This document shows positions 1-12,350 of a stretch of 64,000 nt of DNA, piece after piece; position 1 is the first letter of the stretch, and each line of letters opens with the position of its first letter. The notes beneath the pieces are model-generated. The model searched no databases and had not been told where the DNA came from. It was given only the letters and a program-made list of their open reading frames with translations. The position numbers were made by a program, and so were the translations under genes. The DNA comes from Zhengitettix transpicula. Taxonomy: Eukaryota > Arthropoda > Insecta > Orthoptera > Tetrigidae. The stretch covers positions 37,986,587 through 38,050,586 of the forward strand of contig CM073591.1 in assembly GCA_037074705.1 (NCBI GenBank). Direction: 5' to 3'.

Positions 1-1034
1 CAGCTCGTGGCATGGCAGGCAGCAGCAGCTTCCATGGAAGCCAGATTTATCGGCTTCCATCTCCATCGCGCTGCAGTTAATCTCACTTGTACCTTGATGT
101 ATAGAGCTGGATCTCACAGGCACCTGTCTTACCATCGCCCCACTAAATCAACGCGCGGAGGGGATTGAGGTTCGATTCCAGGCGCCCACCAATCTTGTTG
201 CAAGATACAATCCCCACCCCAACCCCCACCTTCCTGCCTCCTTCCACCTTCCATAGTCAGCCAATTCCCTACAACAACCCCCTCTTCCTTGTCTCTCTCT
301 TCCCATGTCGCCTCGGCACTGATAGCAATTAGCCCACGTAGTTAAGACAGTCACCGGCACTAAACGTTAAACCAAACATGGACAAAATTATCGCAGTCAA
401 GCTTTCTCAGCAAGGGTTTGTGAAATTTCAAGATTTAAAAACTTTTGTGATCTAATAAAACATAAAAAAGGCCAATAATTTTAAAACACTTGTCTTTTTA
501 ATGAAGTAATTGTAATTAAAAATTTATACTCGTTACATGGAATATTTATTTTGAAAAACAATTTAATTGCAATTTGTCATAATTATTTTAGGCATTCGTC
601 ATCATTGTTTTAATGATTTAAGCTGAGGTAAAACTTTTCCTTCACTTCATTTTTACTTTATTTTCGTTTTTATTCTGCTGAGATTCGAAAATCAAAATGT
701 TTGGCGCATATTAATTTCCTGAATCGTAAGATGAATAGTCCCAATATTTATATAAATAAAAGGCCACAAATTGAACATTTTCAAAGACAAGGTCGAAGGA
801 AATTAAGTAGTACATGTTGTCCCACACATATTTTCTATAATATTCGAATACAAAATAATGGAATGGGTGTTTAGAAAAATAACATGACACATTAATATAA
901 TTTTGAATGTTTACTACATATGTTAAGGATTAACATTAACATAATTGTTATCATCGGCTGAAGTACAGTTCGTTTCTTTTAAAACAATTATATGACAATA
1001 ATTCATATAACGATCCTGTCGTTTATATTTAGCG

Positions 1035-1082
<48 letters not shown>

Positions 1083-3540
1083 TATATAATATACAGAAAA
1101 ATGTCAGTAAAGCTTACAGAAAATCAAATTTGGAATCGGATAAAGCAAAGCAATTTAAACTAAAAATGGAATTATAAGAATCATAAAATTATATTTAACA
1201 GTAGAAAGAATAACATTTACTACACATTTGACCAATGGTTTACATGGGAAAATGAATTCTAATAATAAGGGAATATACGAGTACCTAATTAGCAACATTT
1301 TATCACGACAAAAATAGTATATAAATATCTACACGTCATTGAGATTGCATTCAATGAAGTGTGCGAAAAAGTGACTAATTAAGGATTTTATGCTTAATTT
1401 CATTAGAAACATGCATTATTGGGTTTGAAGTTATAAATAAGGCGGCAGTAATATTTTTATATCCGGAGAAAGGTCACTAAAAACACTGGGGAATATTTAA
1501 TAGAAAGATTGGACGCAATGTTGAAATCACTACTTTGGTACGAAACAAAATATGTGAAGGTTAATTTAGTTTCTACATGACAGGAATATGGTTCTTATTA
1601 TGAACTTTCTATACTGGAGAAAATAATGGGAAACATAATGAGGTGATAAAAAAGTTTTTCTTACCTACTAGTGGTATATTCTCAAGTAATTGTCAAGAAG
1701 AGATTTTCGCAGATAAGAAAGTAACAAGACTGATGCTGAAAATTGGAAACTGTCATGTCGCCCTGTTACGGTATTAGCATTCAACTCCGTTCTCACGCCG
1801 TGACAATTTACAACTGGATAGATTGACTCAGTTGCAGTGGGTGAGCAGTTTAAAATCATCATCTTTTCACTGACAGCCAAAAAATGTCGGACATGGAAAA
1901 TGGTCAGGTTTTTCGTGGATATTAAATGTGTTGTTACTGTTGATCAGACGTGGATATATTTACGTCTGACCCAGAGAGACGAAAATAGCGCAGGAGTCAA
2001 TCGAAGTTCAAGGTTATGTTTACCATTTTCGAGGGCATTGTTAACGCAGAATGAGTATTTAGGGATCAAGCAGTTCACCAACAATATTTTAAATAACTCT
2101 CGGAAAATTGTGTGAATGGATTATAAATAAGCAGCCGGAATTGGTGTATCTTGCACCAGGTCAGTGCCATATTGCTTAAAAAAATTCTCTAATGAAAACA
2201 TCACAATCCTTGGACATTCTGTCGATTCCTCCGATTTTCCACAGTGCAATTTCTTCCAGTCGACGATAAAAGGAACTCATTAGCGAACAGTTAATATTGG
2301 CAAAAGTGAAAAGGACAGAATTCTTGCTCAATCTCTTAGAAAGCGATGAACAGTTATGTTTCGAGCAGAGCAAGAAACGTGTGGAGAATTGTGCTTACTC
2401 CAAGGAACGCGACCATTAGTAATTATGCGTATGAAGTGGTCGCAATATTTTATTGGTAGACTGTGTATTGATTGCTGTTTATTCATAAAACCCGGAATCT
2501 GGCATAAGTCCAATTTTAATTTAATAAACTAAACAATTCCTGCGTGACAACCTTTTTCGAAAAGCAAGGCTACCGTTGTTAATAGTTTGGGACGACCTGG
2601 TGACTGCTAATGATGAGAGTAGAGAAGGAAAGGGAGAGCCATAAAGCACGCAGACGACACTTCTCTCCCCGGGTCTGTTTATACGGACCCTGAGGAATGT
2701 CCACTCACGAAGGCTGCTGCGGCGTGACAGGCCCACATATATAACAGTGATAAAGGCAGCAGAATAAAACAAGTTCGACTGACCACGGCAGGGCGGCATT
2801 CCCCAAGGTAACGAATAAACCGCTGTTATTGGAATTCCGAATTGACGGACGGTTTCTTCTTGCATGCGGATGGAAATCCACTCTTGGCATTCTTGCATTG
2901 GAAGCTCAAGACAGAGACAGAGAGAGGAAAAGAGAATGGCGGCACAGTGTGCCAGGCAAGTATCCCACTAGGAGCAAAGCTCGTCGCACCATGTAGTCCA
3001 TCCAAAAGGTGATTCAATTCTGTATTTGACTTTACTACTGTTAATTAACTAAGTTAAACACAGTGAAGTTAGATTATTTACTCGTAAAAGTGTACGAAAA
3101 ACTTAAAGCTGACCGCTAAAATAACATTGACAGATCAAAAATAAGAAGACTGCAATCATTTGGAGTGTAAAAAATTTCGACATTAATATTTAAAGCTTGA
3201 GTGTTCACCTGTCTTCCACTATGAAGTATAGTAAATCGACTCTAAGACAGCTTTACTCATTAGTCTGAGTTATTTAATCTACAAATGGGCATGTTTCCCG
3301 GTGGCTGATGCATGAAATTACATTTTAATTACATATTAAATACAAGAAATTTCATTAAATTGGATTAAATTAATACAATTATTTTAAACATATAAGCTAG
3401 ATATAGGTAATTTATTTCAAGCATACATATGAATGTACATAGAACTATATTAATTTTGAATATGTCAATATATATATATATATTGTAATACTAATTAGAG
3501 GCTATTAATTGTTTTAATATAATTGGATCGTTAGCGGTAC
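1..3540. other. Unassigned AT-rich non-coding stretch
   Basis: I see no gene here. Only short ORFs (under about 125 codons) without recognisable motifs occur. A TA microsatellite lies at 1034-1078 and a short one near 3469-3484. The part at 2,540-3,000 is less AT-rich than its surroundings, and several short minus-strand frames overlap there, as expected from GC-rich sequence with few stops rather than from a gene. Confidence 0.6.
1034..1078. repeat. (TA)n microsatellite
   Basis: About 22 TA units with a single TACATA interruption near the left end. It produces a short Tyr/Ile-rich spurious ORF. Confidence 0.95.
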
Positions 3541-4538
3541 ATTTCTTGAAAGCAACAATCACGGTTCTTTGTCGGGAATAGTTTTTGGAAACCGCGTGCT
3601 CATACGGAAGTCAGTCTGGCAAAAGTTTTGAGAGGGAGAGGAGGTCTGATGAAAGTTTTGAGAGAGAGTGGAAAGTCCGGTGAACGTTTCGAGAGAGAGA
3701 GAGGAGGCTCACCGAAAAAGTACGCATAGCGTGGTCCAGGAAGTTCAACTGCGAGATCTATTTAACTCTATAAAACACAAGTAAGTAGTTCTTGACGAAG
3801 TGACTCGAGATATAAAATCGCAAAGTGGAAGCAAAATTTTTGCCCCACACAGACCAAAATAACATTTCGCATAAAAGCATCGAGAAGACATACGTCCGAG
3901 GGTTGACCGAGGGAGCGGCTGATCCCAAAATTCCAGGTGGAATAACAACGAGAACTACGACCGTGTTTACTAAATTGATGTGTAGAATCAGTGAATAACG
4001 GCCTTGTTAGTGAATTGTGTCCTCAAGCTCCAAGAATCAGATCTGGTACCAGAAAAACATTCGTGAGTACAAAAACAATTATTTAAAGTCTGTAAACGAG
4101 AATTAAAGGTATAAGTCAGAGTTCGTTATCTTGTTTACTTTTCGTTTTCTTTATTGTGTTTAGAATTTATATTCCGTTCATTTCAATTTTGATTTGTTAA
4201 TTAGTTTATTAAATTTGATTGTTCTTACTATCAAGCCCAGTAAAGACCCTGAGAGAAAGATTAATTAGATGTAATTGTTGCAAAATTATAAAGTTGTATT
4301 TTCCTAGAAAGCCACAAATAAAACAAAATAATATAAAATTTGATTTGTAAAATTGAGGAAATTAAATGTGCAAAGTGAGGCTGATAATTTGTATCTTTGA
4401 AGAATAAAATTTGTTTTTTTTTCTAATTAATTAATTTTTTAATTAAAACCTTCCAGTTGATCATTACCTATTGGTGTCTTCAATGTGTGGCTAAATAGCA
4501 ATTTAAATAATTAACTACCAGATAGTTTCTTACATATT
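3541..4538 (+). mobile_element. LTR-like segment A (retroelement relic)
   Basis: The left part carries three GA-rich imperfect tandem units of 30-31 bp, starting at 3614, 3644 and 3675. The right part (about 4062-4270) resembles a second segment at about 54,655-54,930. Both contain a GTAAACG...AATTAAA...GTCAGA...TCGTT block and then ATCAA(G/A)CCCAGTAAAGACC followed by GAGAGAAAGA or a variant. Two sites resembling a tRNA-Lys primer-binding site follow immediately (4539-4618). That order (repeat-rich U3-like region, then R/U5-like region, then primer-binding site) is what a 5' LTR would show. No gag or pol frame follows and I cannot fix the LTR ends, so this is a relic at best. Confidence 0.3.
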
Positions 4539-4622
4539 TGGCTGCCACAACAAGGGGCAATTTAATTTAATTAAGTTCAGTTAGTTTATTACATATTTGG
4601 CCCAACAACGTGGGGCAAATGT
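4530..4622 (+). other. Two tandem primer-binding-site-like motifs (tRNA-Lys type)
   Basis: Two copies of TTACATATTTGGC followed by a CAAC...GGGGCAA block, at 4531-4560 and about 4590-4618. The PBS complementary to the 3' end of tRNA-Lys(CUU) reads TGGCGCCCAACGTGGGGC. The second copy, TGGCCCAACAACGTGGGGC, differs by a lost GC and an added AA; the first, TGGCTGCCACAACAAGGGGC, is more altered. The match is suggestive, not exact, and two PBS copies in a row are odd. Confidence 0.35.
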
Positions 4623-4940
4623 AATTCATTTAACCATTCCTTGTTGTTTATTACAATATATATATTGTGGTATACTCATTTTTTATTAAAGAAACAAAGG
4701 AAGTTGAAATTAAACCAATATTTTCGAAAAAATAACAAATTTATTTAACAAATTTTATTTTCTTTGAATTTACATTTGATATTTTTAAGTAATTGTTTCA
4801 GCTTTTATGAGAATATAAATTTCAGGGCCACTTATAGGGCCTCTAATGAAGACAGTGATTTGCAAATTTCACCAAGTTACAAAAACAAAAAATTTAAATT
4901 TACAAGAACAAAATTTTAGAAAATTATAGAAATCTGAAAA

Positions 4941-5411
4941 GTTATACAAATCTGGCAAAGTTATACAAATCTGGCAAAGTTATACAAATCTGGCAAAGTT
5001 ATACAAATCTGGCAAAGTTATACAAATCTGGCAAAGTTATACAAATCTGGCAAAGTTATACAAATCTGGCAAAGTTATACAAATCTGGCAAAGTTATACA
5101 AATCTGGCAAAGTTATACAAATCTGGCAAAGTTATACAAATCTGGCAAAGTTATACAAATCTGGCAAAGTTATACAAATCTGGCAAAGTTATACAAATCT
5201 GGCAAAGTTATACAAATCTGGCAAAGTTATACAAATCTGGCAAAGTTATACAAATCTGGCAAAGTTATACAAGTCTGGCAAAGTTATACAAATCTGGCAA
5301 AGTTATACAAATCTGGCAAAGTTATACAAATCTGGCAAAGTTATACAAATCTGGCAAAGTTATACAAATCTGGCAAAGTTATACAAATCTGTCAAAGTTA
5401 TATAAATCTGG
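4941..5411. repeat. 19-bp minisatellite, 25 units
   Basis: The unit is AAAGTTATACAAATCTGGC. Counting from the G of GTTATAC, units begin at 4941, 4960, 4979 and so on to 5397, with no length slippage (456 bases in 24 steps). Nearly all units are identical; I saw one A-to-G variant near 5272 and changes in the last two units. A degenerate unit precedes the array at about 4922-4940. Because 19 is not a multiple of three, all three forward frames read the same stop-free 19-residue cycle, KVIQIWQSYTNLAKLYKSG. There is no ATG inside the array, so I do not call it coding. Confidence 0.97.
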
Positions 5412-6020
5412 TGGTAAACGATATTTACGTAAAGGATTACAGAAGGAAGTTTTTTTACATGCCATTTATTTAGAGCTGCTCTGGTTTTTGCACACGTGAT
5501 TATTTAATTTTTCATAGAACACTATTTTCATTGACAGTCATTAGCACTGATTTTATTATCGTCTCACTTTTCGTCGTAACACTTTGCAACACTTTCGGCG
5601 CCTTTCTGCTTTACTGTTGTACGTATGGTCACATTCACTTATGCTGTAGAAAATCTATAATAGAAGAAAATGATGATATTCAGCCCATACTTTGCTGAAT
5701 TCGACCACCACATACTCTCGCCATGCTCCCAGAACACACTTGCCTGAAAGTTTGACTCTACTCACAAAATATTTCTTTCAGACTGTTTTATGACTGTACT
5801 GTTAAGACCTCCAAACACAGACACTGTGCTCTCTGACTATATAAGTGTTTTCTGACAACATACTGCCCTGTCTCCCAAACACACACTACTTCTCCTTGAC
5901 TGAGTATCTAAGCGTCTTATATACGATTTTCTACAATACAACGTAGAAACCATTACCGTCTCTCGCGCCAAACAATGCTGTTCTTTACAATGCTCTGGTG
6001 TCAAAGTTACGGCGCCAATA
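5412..6020. other. Non-coding segment right of the minisatellite
   Basis: Pyrimidine-rich, less AT-rich sequence with repeated short words (ACACACTAC, CTCTGACTA, GGCGCC at both 5598 and about 6013). It may belong to the same mobile-element relic as the LTR-like segment and the minisatellite, but I found no terminal repeat that would prove it. No gene seen. Confidence 0.3.
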
Positions 6021-8829
6021 ATTAAAGAAACAATTTATATTAATGAAACATTTCATTACTTATTTGTAATATCTGCAAAATATAGGCCTATATATACATA
6101 TGTAAAAGAATTCATATTTTTCTGGCCTGAGAACAATGGGAATTCTGCAACACAGTTCACTACACTAGCCTATATTCACTAGAGTTTAGATTATGTCTAA
6201 ATTTTCTTTCAATTACAGGACTGTCTTCTTATTACTACGTTCCAATACTTCATAATTGTTATTATTATTATCTGTCTTCATACAAGTTCAAGGACTTATT
6301 CTGACAACGCAGTTTATATTTAATCCTACCTTCAGTTTCCTCCATGGACATCCAATATATTCCTAAATGATTATTGTATGAAACCTGCTCATGTCGTGTT
6401 ACACCACACGTTCTTCCGTCCCGTTTCGTATTTTAAATAACACATATTCATTTGTACAGAAATTTTTTCAAGTCATCTTAAATACGACATAATGATGTAA
6501 AGGATTAATAGTAAAATTATTTTCATTAACTGTACAAAATTTATAGTGTTATAGCTTTATATTCTTGAGGTTGCATTCAAATTTTAAGGTCAACTGTACA
6601 GTAAGCTTTCGCTTTCTTCAGTACAACTTGATTATTATTCAAACGTAAGCAAGGCTAAATATAAGCTTGTGTTAAACCATTTTTTAAGGAAATTTAATAC
6701 TTTAATAATTAATGTTTTATTTTAAGGTATCAAATAGTCGGTATTTGTTATAGAATTTGTTCTCCTACGGCATCCAACCAGAACCGTCACCGATGCAGAT
6801 ATATCAGTAGTATTGCGGGTTGCATTTCGGAATGAAGGCTCATATTTTGTGACGAAGAGTATTCATATTTCCTTGTTATTTTGTTGTTCATTTATTACTC
6901 GCTAATCATTTAATGACTCATTTTCAACAAACAGTTGTTAATAGACCAATACATTTTTAATATTTTCACGGGAATCTAAAGACGGTAATATGTCTTTTAT
7001 CATCGAGATTGGAGTAAATTTACCCGTGCGCTAATTCTGCCACTTTATTTATTTGCAAATTTAGTGATAATATCGTTTCTTTCTTGATGAGCGTGTGACT
7101 GCACAAAATTTAAGAGATAATTAAAGAGCGTATCAACAACATGCTGGGCCCAATAAAGTTTCGCCAATAAACACGTTTATGGAGACATAAATTCCAGTTT
7201 CTGGTGACAGGAACCATATCATAGCATAGCTATTTTGAGACTTACCTCTGTGACCAGGTCGTTCAAATACCTTAACACCCCATCGTACTTTAATATGGTT
7301 AATAAGCTTCTAAATGCAACTTCGCGCTAGAAATTTTAGAGGTACATGGTTACAGAGAAGATACTTTTCATACACTTACAAACGATTTTAAACCGGTGAA
7401 AATATAATTTGAATAGATTTACAACAAAAATTTATTCTTCAAGAAAGAAATGAAGTTTAAAAAAATTAATAGCGAATTACAATATTTCATCCAGGAGCAC
7501 GTTTGATTATATAATTTGTTTTATTTTGTAATTTTCTTATTAACGTTGCGAATACTGAGTTTCATTGCAGTTATTAATTTTCATATAACATTTAGTTATT
7601 AAACTGTAAGAAATTTTCTGTTTCGTTATTTTTGTATGTTTGTAAAATAGCGGTGGGTATTTAAATTGAAATTAAAACCTTTTTAAGTTAATAAAATATT
7701 AATTATTAATTATTTTAATTAATTTCACCCTGCAATATAATTATATTTTTTCAGAGATAAATAATTAATAAATTTAAATAACTTAAAAATATTCAATAAA
7801 AATCCTCCCTCTAAACATGACAACATAAATTATAATTTATACAAAAATGCATGCTAAGTATATAAAAATATTAATTTATTTATTTACAAATTCTAAATTT
7901 ACTTAAATTAATTAATACATTTTCCCTTATTTATAAAAAGCGATAGCCACTGTTTTTAAACACAAAGTAATAAATATTTTTTTTTCCTGAAAAGTCGTGG
8001 TTTTAAAACAACTGAAAATCAATTCCATTACATTTCATAAGATATTTAATGAACAAAAAGTTACGGGGTTTGCTTACATAACCTTCCACATTGTTGTGGG
8101 TTATTTTACGGTTAATGTGACCTTTAAGTGCTCCAATGTTCGTCCTGCCTTGTACTCAGATTCCCTAGTTATAGTTATGGGTTGTAAGCTTTTTCACCTT
8201 TCACGATGTGTAAATATACGTGCAGATACACGTACAATCATTTTAAACGTGCCTCTGTTGAGGAAGACCCGCGATAATTTTTCTCTAGCTTTTTATATGA
8301 CGTTACCCCACCTAAGACAACGTCATCTTATTTTCCCACGTAGTCTACACAATAAACCGTGTTTCCGGGCGGATAGGCGCATTCAGACTATAAGTAAACT
8401 ATTATTTGGAAATATCGGAGGATTTTAAGATGGTGGGCACTTGGCGTTTTCTTTTAAGGCCAATTTATAATTTTGGTCAGCACACATTCACGCACTAGTA
8501 GTAAAATTTATTAACTTGATAACGTAAGCTTAGTTTAATTTGTATAACCGTTATATACTTAGTTTCTTTTTTATTTTATCTTTCGTCAACAAAAACACCT
8601 AAATCGATATTTAAATTTAATGGTATGTCTCTTTTTAGGGATATCATTTAAAATATTATTTTAATTTTTCCGCGTTACACTTCTCAGTCGAGATTCTAAA
8701 ATCATATTAGCATCTTTGCGATATTTTCCAAATAATCACATTCTGCATAGATATTTATTAATTGTACAAGTATGTTTTCGTAATCCAAGATAGTCATCTA
8801 CTACATGAACCTCGGAATTTAAAGCAGAG
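6021..8829. other. Unassigned AT-rich stretch with one 143-codon ORF
   Basis: Mostly very AT-rich non-coding DNA. A 143-codon plus-strand frame at 7997-8428 is long for this composition, but its product has no motif I recognise, no signal peptide and no obvious membrane layout. It opens in a poly-T/GTG context rather than a convincing ATG start. I regard it as chance or as a fragment of an unknown mobile element, because 8,080-8,400 is locally more GC-rich than its flanks. Confidence 0.4.
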
Positions 8830-9260
8830 CCGCGTAGTAAAAGTAATATTCGGCTCCTTCTCGGTTGCGAGTGTTCGTCGAAGTTTGTGTTCGGCCGGGA
8901 GCAGTGGTCCGTTTGTATCGACGAAGGAGTGACGGGTGCGAAGTGGCGTGTGGTGGTGTGGCCGGCAAGAAGCTGGCTATCGATCCCCGACTGGAGCAGA
9001 TAGCGGCGAATCACAATGCTTCTCTGACAGGAGTTGCCCGTCTGACGTCTTTGTTGCTGCCAAGACATTGTGCAGCAGCTCACTGATCTCGCTCGCTGTC
9101 TGCCTCCTCGCTCACTCGCTCACTTTGAACAAAGCCTCCGTGAGCAATTAACTTCATCGGCTACCACCAACACCCGCCACTCAGCTTACAACCACCTGCC
9201 TGACGGCCTTCTGTCTTTCAAAAATCTTCTGTGCGCTTACAGAGCGAATATCAAATGTTA
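8830..9260 (+). promoter_or_regulatory. CpG-rich island, candidate promoter or 5' exon
   Basis: CpG dinucleotides are dense at 8850-9010, in contrast to the AT-rich flanks, and open frames occur on both strands in several phases. No frame shows a recognisable domain. CpG-rich islands in insects often mark unmethylated promoters or first exons, so a transcription start is plausible. I see no clear TATA box. The first donor-like GT after the island is the weak TAG|GTAACC at about 9307. Confidence 0.3.
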
Positions 9261-9633
9261 GCCCACATGTACAGCGAATCTGGGATTTCGTCTTTGAAAT
9301 CTTTGTAGGTAACCCAGAGCTTTGCTACAACCTCGAACAGCGCACCAACCTCACAGAGAAACTAGAAATGGTATGCGGCAACGATGAAAATTATCACAAC
9401 TACTTGTTAAAAAATATCCAAAAAAATCTGATAAAGTTTTGATAAAAAAATAAAAAACTTATGAAGTTAAAATAAAATATTTTTTAAGATAAATACGGAT
9501 CATTTAATTTTTCAATTCATTCACAATGATTCTGCAAAGTTTATCTAACAAAATACTTATATTGGCTCCAAAACTTTAAATTTTTGTTCCATTGGAAAGA
9601 AATATTACAGAGAAAGTAGAGAAGAATATTTTT

Positions 9634-9981
9634 TAGGCTACATGAGGGTATTCTACGTGGTAGAAACTCCCCTTTAATAGCATAGGAAGGGATTTGAAAG
9701 GTGGGATGCGGAACGGTAGAGAAAGGTAATCTGGGGTTAATTAGTACCCCCGGGCTGTGTCTTAAGGATCCTAGCTAGCATTCGCCTAAAAGATACGCTG
9801 GACAATCACAAGAAAACCTGCATCAGGTAAGTGGGGCGCCCACTTGTCCCACGCCCTCCGATTGCGAGAGAGGATTGTGCGGTGGGGGCGCAGCATTTCC
9901 TTCTCCTTGCCTCGACCAGGAGGCAGTGAGCCGACTGTTCCAATGGGAACAGAGACCCAGGAACATGCAACTCTCAAATCA
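9634..9981 (+). repeat. Dispersed family F1, copy 1
   Basis: A member of an unclassified family of about 420 bp. Diagnostic words in order are CATGAGGGTA, CCCTTTAATAGCATAGGAAG, CCCCGGGCT, GCATTCGCCTAA, AACCTGCATCAGGTA, TTGTCCCACGCCCT and CGACTGTTCCAATGGGAA. The same words recur in the same order in the copies at 9,982, 51,985 and (reverse) 56,815-57,152. There is no open frame and no poly(A). It could be a SINE, MITE or domain of a larger element. Confidence 0.85.
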
Positions 9982-10184
9982 GTTTACATGAGGGTAATCC
10001 ACATGGTGGCAACTTCCCTTTAATAGCATAGGAAGGGATTTTACAGGGGGGAGGCGGAAGGGTAGAGGAAGGTAGCCAAGGGTTAACTAGGGCCCCCGGG
10101 CTATAGTTTAAGGATCCTACCCGGCATTCGCCTAATAGTAATGCAGGGAAAACCATAGAGAAACCTGCATCAGGTAGGTCGGGC
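9982..10184 (+). repeat. Dispersed family F1, copy 2 (3'-truncated)
   Basis: It starts directly after copy 1 in the same orientation with ACATGAGGGTAATCCACATG and stops after GCATCAGGTAGGTCGGGC, so it lacks the second half of the family. The two copies form a head-to-tail partial dimer. Confidence 0.85.
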
Positions 10185-10829
10185 TAAAATACTTTCAACA
10201 TTGATTTTCAACTACGGGAGTCTATACGCACATATGACATAATATCCTGAATAAGAACGTAGAAATTAGACTATATTTAACCTAATTATAATAAAAAGTA
10301 GGCATGTCACAGTCACACTTATAGACAGATATCTTGATACAACGTTGGTCAAGAGATCATTTTATTGTCATTTATATCGGGATGGAAGGATAGTAGAGAA
10401 CAAAAAAGAAAAGTAAATTATTCCAGAGTTCTCAAGACCGTTAAATTTCGGTTGGAAGGCATACAATTAAAGACATTACTAACAAATGATTTTTCATTTA
10501 ACAGGTAAGAAAGCATTTAATGTAATAATAATTTCTCTCGACTCGAATTTGTATTCACTGTAACGCCAGCATGTTTGTAGAAGAGAATAATTTTTAAGTA
10601 TTTGGAGCATAGACAAGTTAGATTAATATATTAAGTTGCGACAGTTGGGGTAATGATAATTTAACTGGAATACTATTTGGTTTCTACTGGCTTAATGTGT
10701 GACTGAGTGTTGAAAAATAGATGTCTGTATGAAACATATGGCACACATTCGGTTACAAGTAACGTATGTCATTAGACTAGATAGTGTAGAATATATTTTG
10801 TTCCCTATTGGGAAAGCAACTTGGTCCTG
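10185..10829. other. Unassigned AT-rich stretch
   Basis: No gene, RNA or repeat recognised. Confidence 0.5.
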
Positions 10830-11160
10830 ACCGTCTGTTTGCGATGTAATGCCTCGTGGTTCCCGCTCATAAATTGGTTCTTTGTTCGCAGTGATGAGAG
10901 ATTTTGGAAAGCGTCGTTGACGTGCGTAAAAGCAGACCGGCCGATGTCACTTGGATGTTGGTGATGCGGGCCGCCATTGTGACAGGGTGAGGGTGGGTAG
11001 GGTACCTACGGGCCTGCTCTCGTAATAATACGTCAACTTGCCTGGAAAATTAGCCGCTTATTGTTCCACACGGGGACAAAACGACGTCTTGTCGCCGCCG
11101 CCGCCGCCTCCTCCTCCACCGTCGTAGTTTATGGATGGGCTACGTATGTATGCAGAGATA
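10830..11160. promoter_or_regulatory. GC-rich island with Sox-type words
   Basis: This island has a (CGC/CTC)n trinucleotide tract at 11,094-11,120, a CCATTGT word at 10974-10980 and ATTGTT at 11060-11065, next to the element CTTGCCTGGAAAATTAGCC, which recurs with one change at about 40,562. No ORF with a recognisable product. It could be a conserved non-coding element or enhancer; this is inference from composition and short words only. Confidence 0.2.
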
Positions 11161-12194
11161 GACAGGACCAACTTCGCTGACAAACTTGAACTGACTCTGA
11201 GCCTACTCCTAACTGGCAAGTATCATCAAACTCCTACACTACGTACAGAACCGAAATAGAACACCACATCTGGCATCATTTTTCTTTAACATTTCCTACC
11301 GGTACAACACAGCCCTTAAAACTGTTAGCATTAAGAAGGCAAACAAGGAATTTTATATTATTACTGAAAAATTATTACAAAAAAGTGGGAGGTTATTACT
11401 TAATACAGAACGTAAATTGTGGTCCGTGGAATGTCTGAAAACGTTCTAAAACCTTTGAAATACGATGGCTAGGCCAAAAAAATTCGTAAGTACAACAAAT
11501 AGACTCGTAAAATCTTATGTTAATACACTATTAATATATTAATTATGAAAATTCATTATTTAATAATACATTTTTCTATTTGTAGCATTGAAACATCAAT
11601 TTATACACTACACTATCATATACCATTATTTCTACTAAACGTATTGTTCGCCATCTTCCGAAATCCACAATAACATAACTACGGAATAGTTAACGATATA
11701 GCAATAATTGAAACTCTCTATATATTATTTATGCCTAAACTTAAGTAAATATTGTATCAGTGAGTAGTATTCTCCAATTAATACACACTAAACCTTTAAT
11801 AATCTCAATTAAGAATTTCATATCAATAATGAATATGCTCCTATCGTACATTCCTAATATGCAGAGAACTATATAAAAATTAACAAGTGTATATTAAATT
11901 ACCCAATAAACAGACAAAATTCGTAATAATTAAATTTATCTGGCTTCTTTGAATAAATGAGAAAACATCAGCCTATTTTCAGAATGTTTTAATGGGAATT
12001 TTAAAACTTAATAAGTTTCATCGGCACTTTTTTGTGACCTCTTCTGGTGACGTAAGTTTCAGTTAAATTTTATATCCGTATTGTAAAAATTCCAACAAAC
12101 AAAATTCGATAATATATAAAAATGAACAAATAGACAAATAATTATACAATAAAGAGACAAAATTATGTAATACATCAATGTTAAGAATTAAAAG
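11161..12194. other. Unassigned AT-rich stretch
   Basis: No gene seen. The phrase GACAAAATT(C/T)G and similar words recur loosely between 11,900 and 12,400, which hints at old, diverged duplications. Confidence 0.4.
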
Positions 12195-12350
12195 CTACTG
12201 GAGTCTAAAGACCTTAGTAATAGTCATTTAATTTATTCCTTCTGGTAAGCACGTATTTTGACTCCAATCAAATGTTCTATGAACATACTGAATATTTTTT
12301 ACGACCCTCAGAGGGACGGACTAAACATTAAATAGAAATAGTTAGTAAAT
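12195..12350 (+). repeat. Diverged direct repeat D1, copy 1
   Basis: It aligns with 13,213-13,368. Both read CTG(G/C)AG(T/A)CTAAAGAC, then ...CACGTATTTTG...CAA...AAATGTTCTA...ACAT or GCAT...CTGAA...TTTTT, then a purine-rich stretch and GAAATAGT. The spacing of about 1,018 bp suggests that the whole 12.2-13.2 kb interval is an old tandem duplication. Confidence 0.6.

Noticed and set aside
120..200. Possible tRNA or SINE from a box-B-like GGTTCGATTCC at about 169-179
   Set aside because: No box A at the expected upstream distance, and no cloverleaf could be drawn.
4941..5411. CRISPR-like array
   Set aside because: The units are contiguous with no spacers, and the DNA is eukaryotic; it is a minisatellite.
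4941..5411. Repeat protein encoded by the 19-bp array
   Set aside because: All three forward frames are equally open because the unit length is not a multiple of three, so openness is not evidence of coding, and there is no ATG.
7997..8428. 143-codon ORF that is long for the local composition
   Set aside because: No recognisable motif, no convincing start context and no supporting neighbour; I mention it only within the stretch description.
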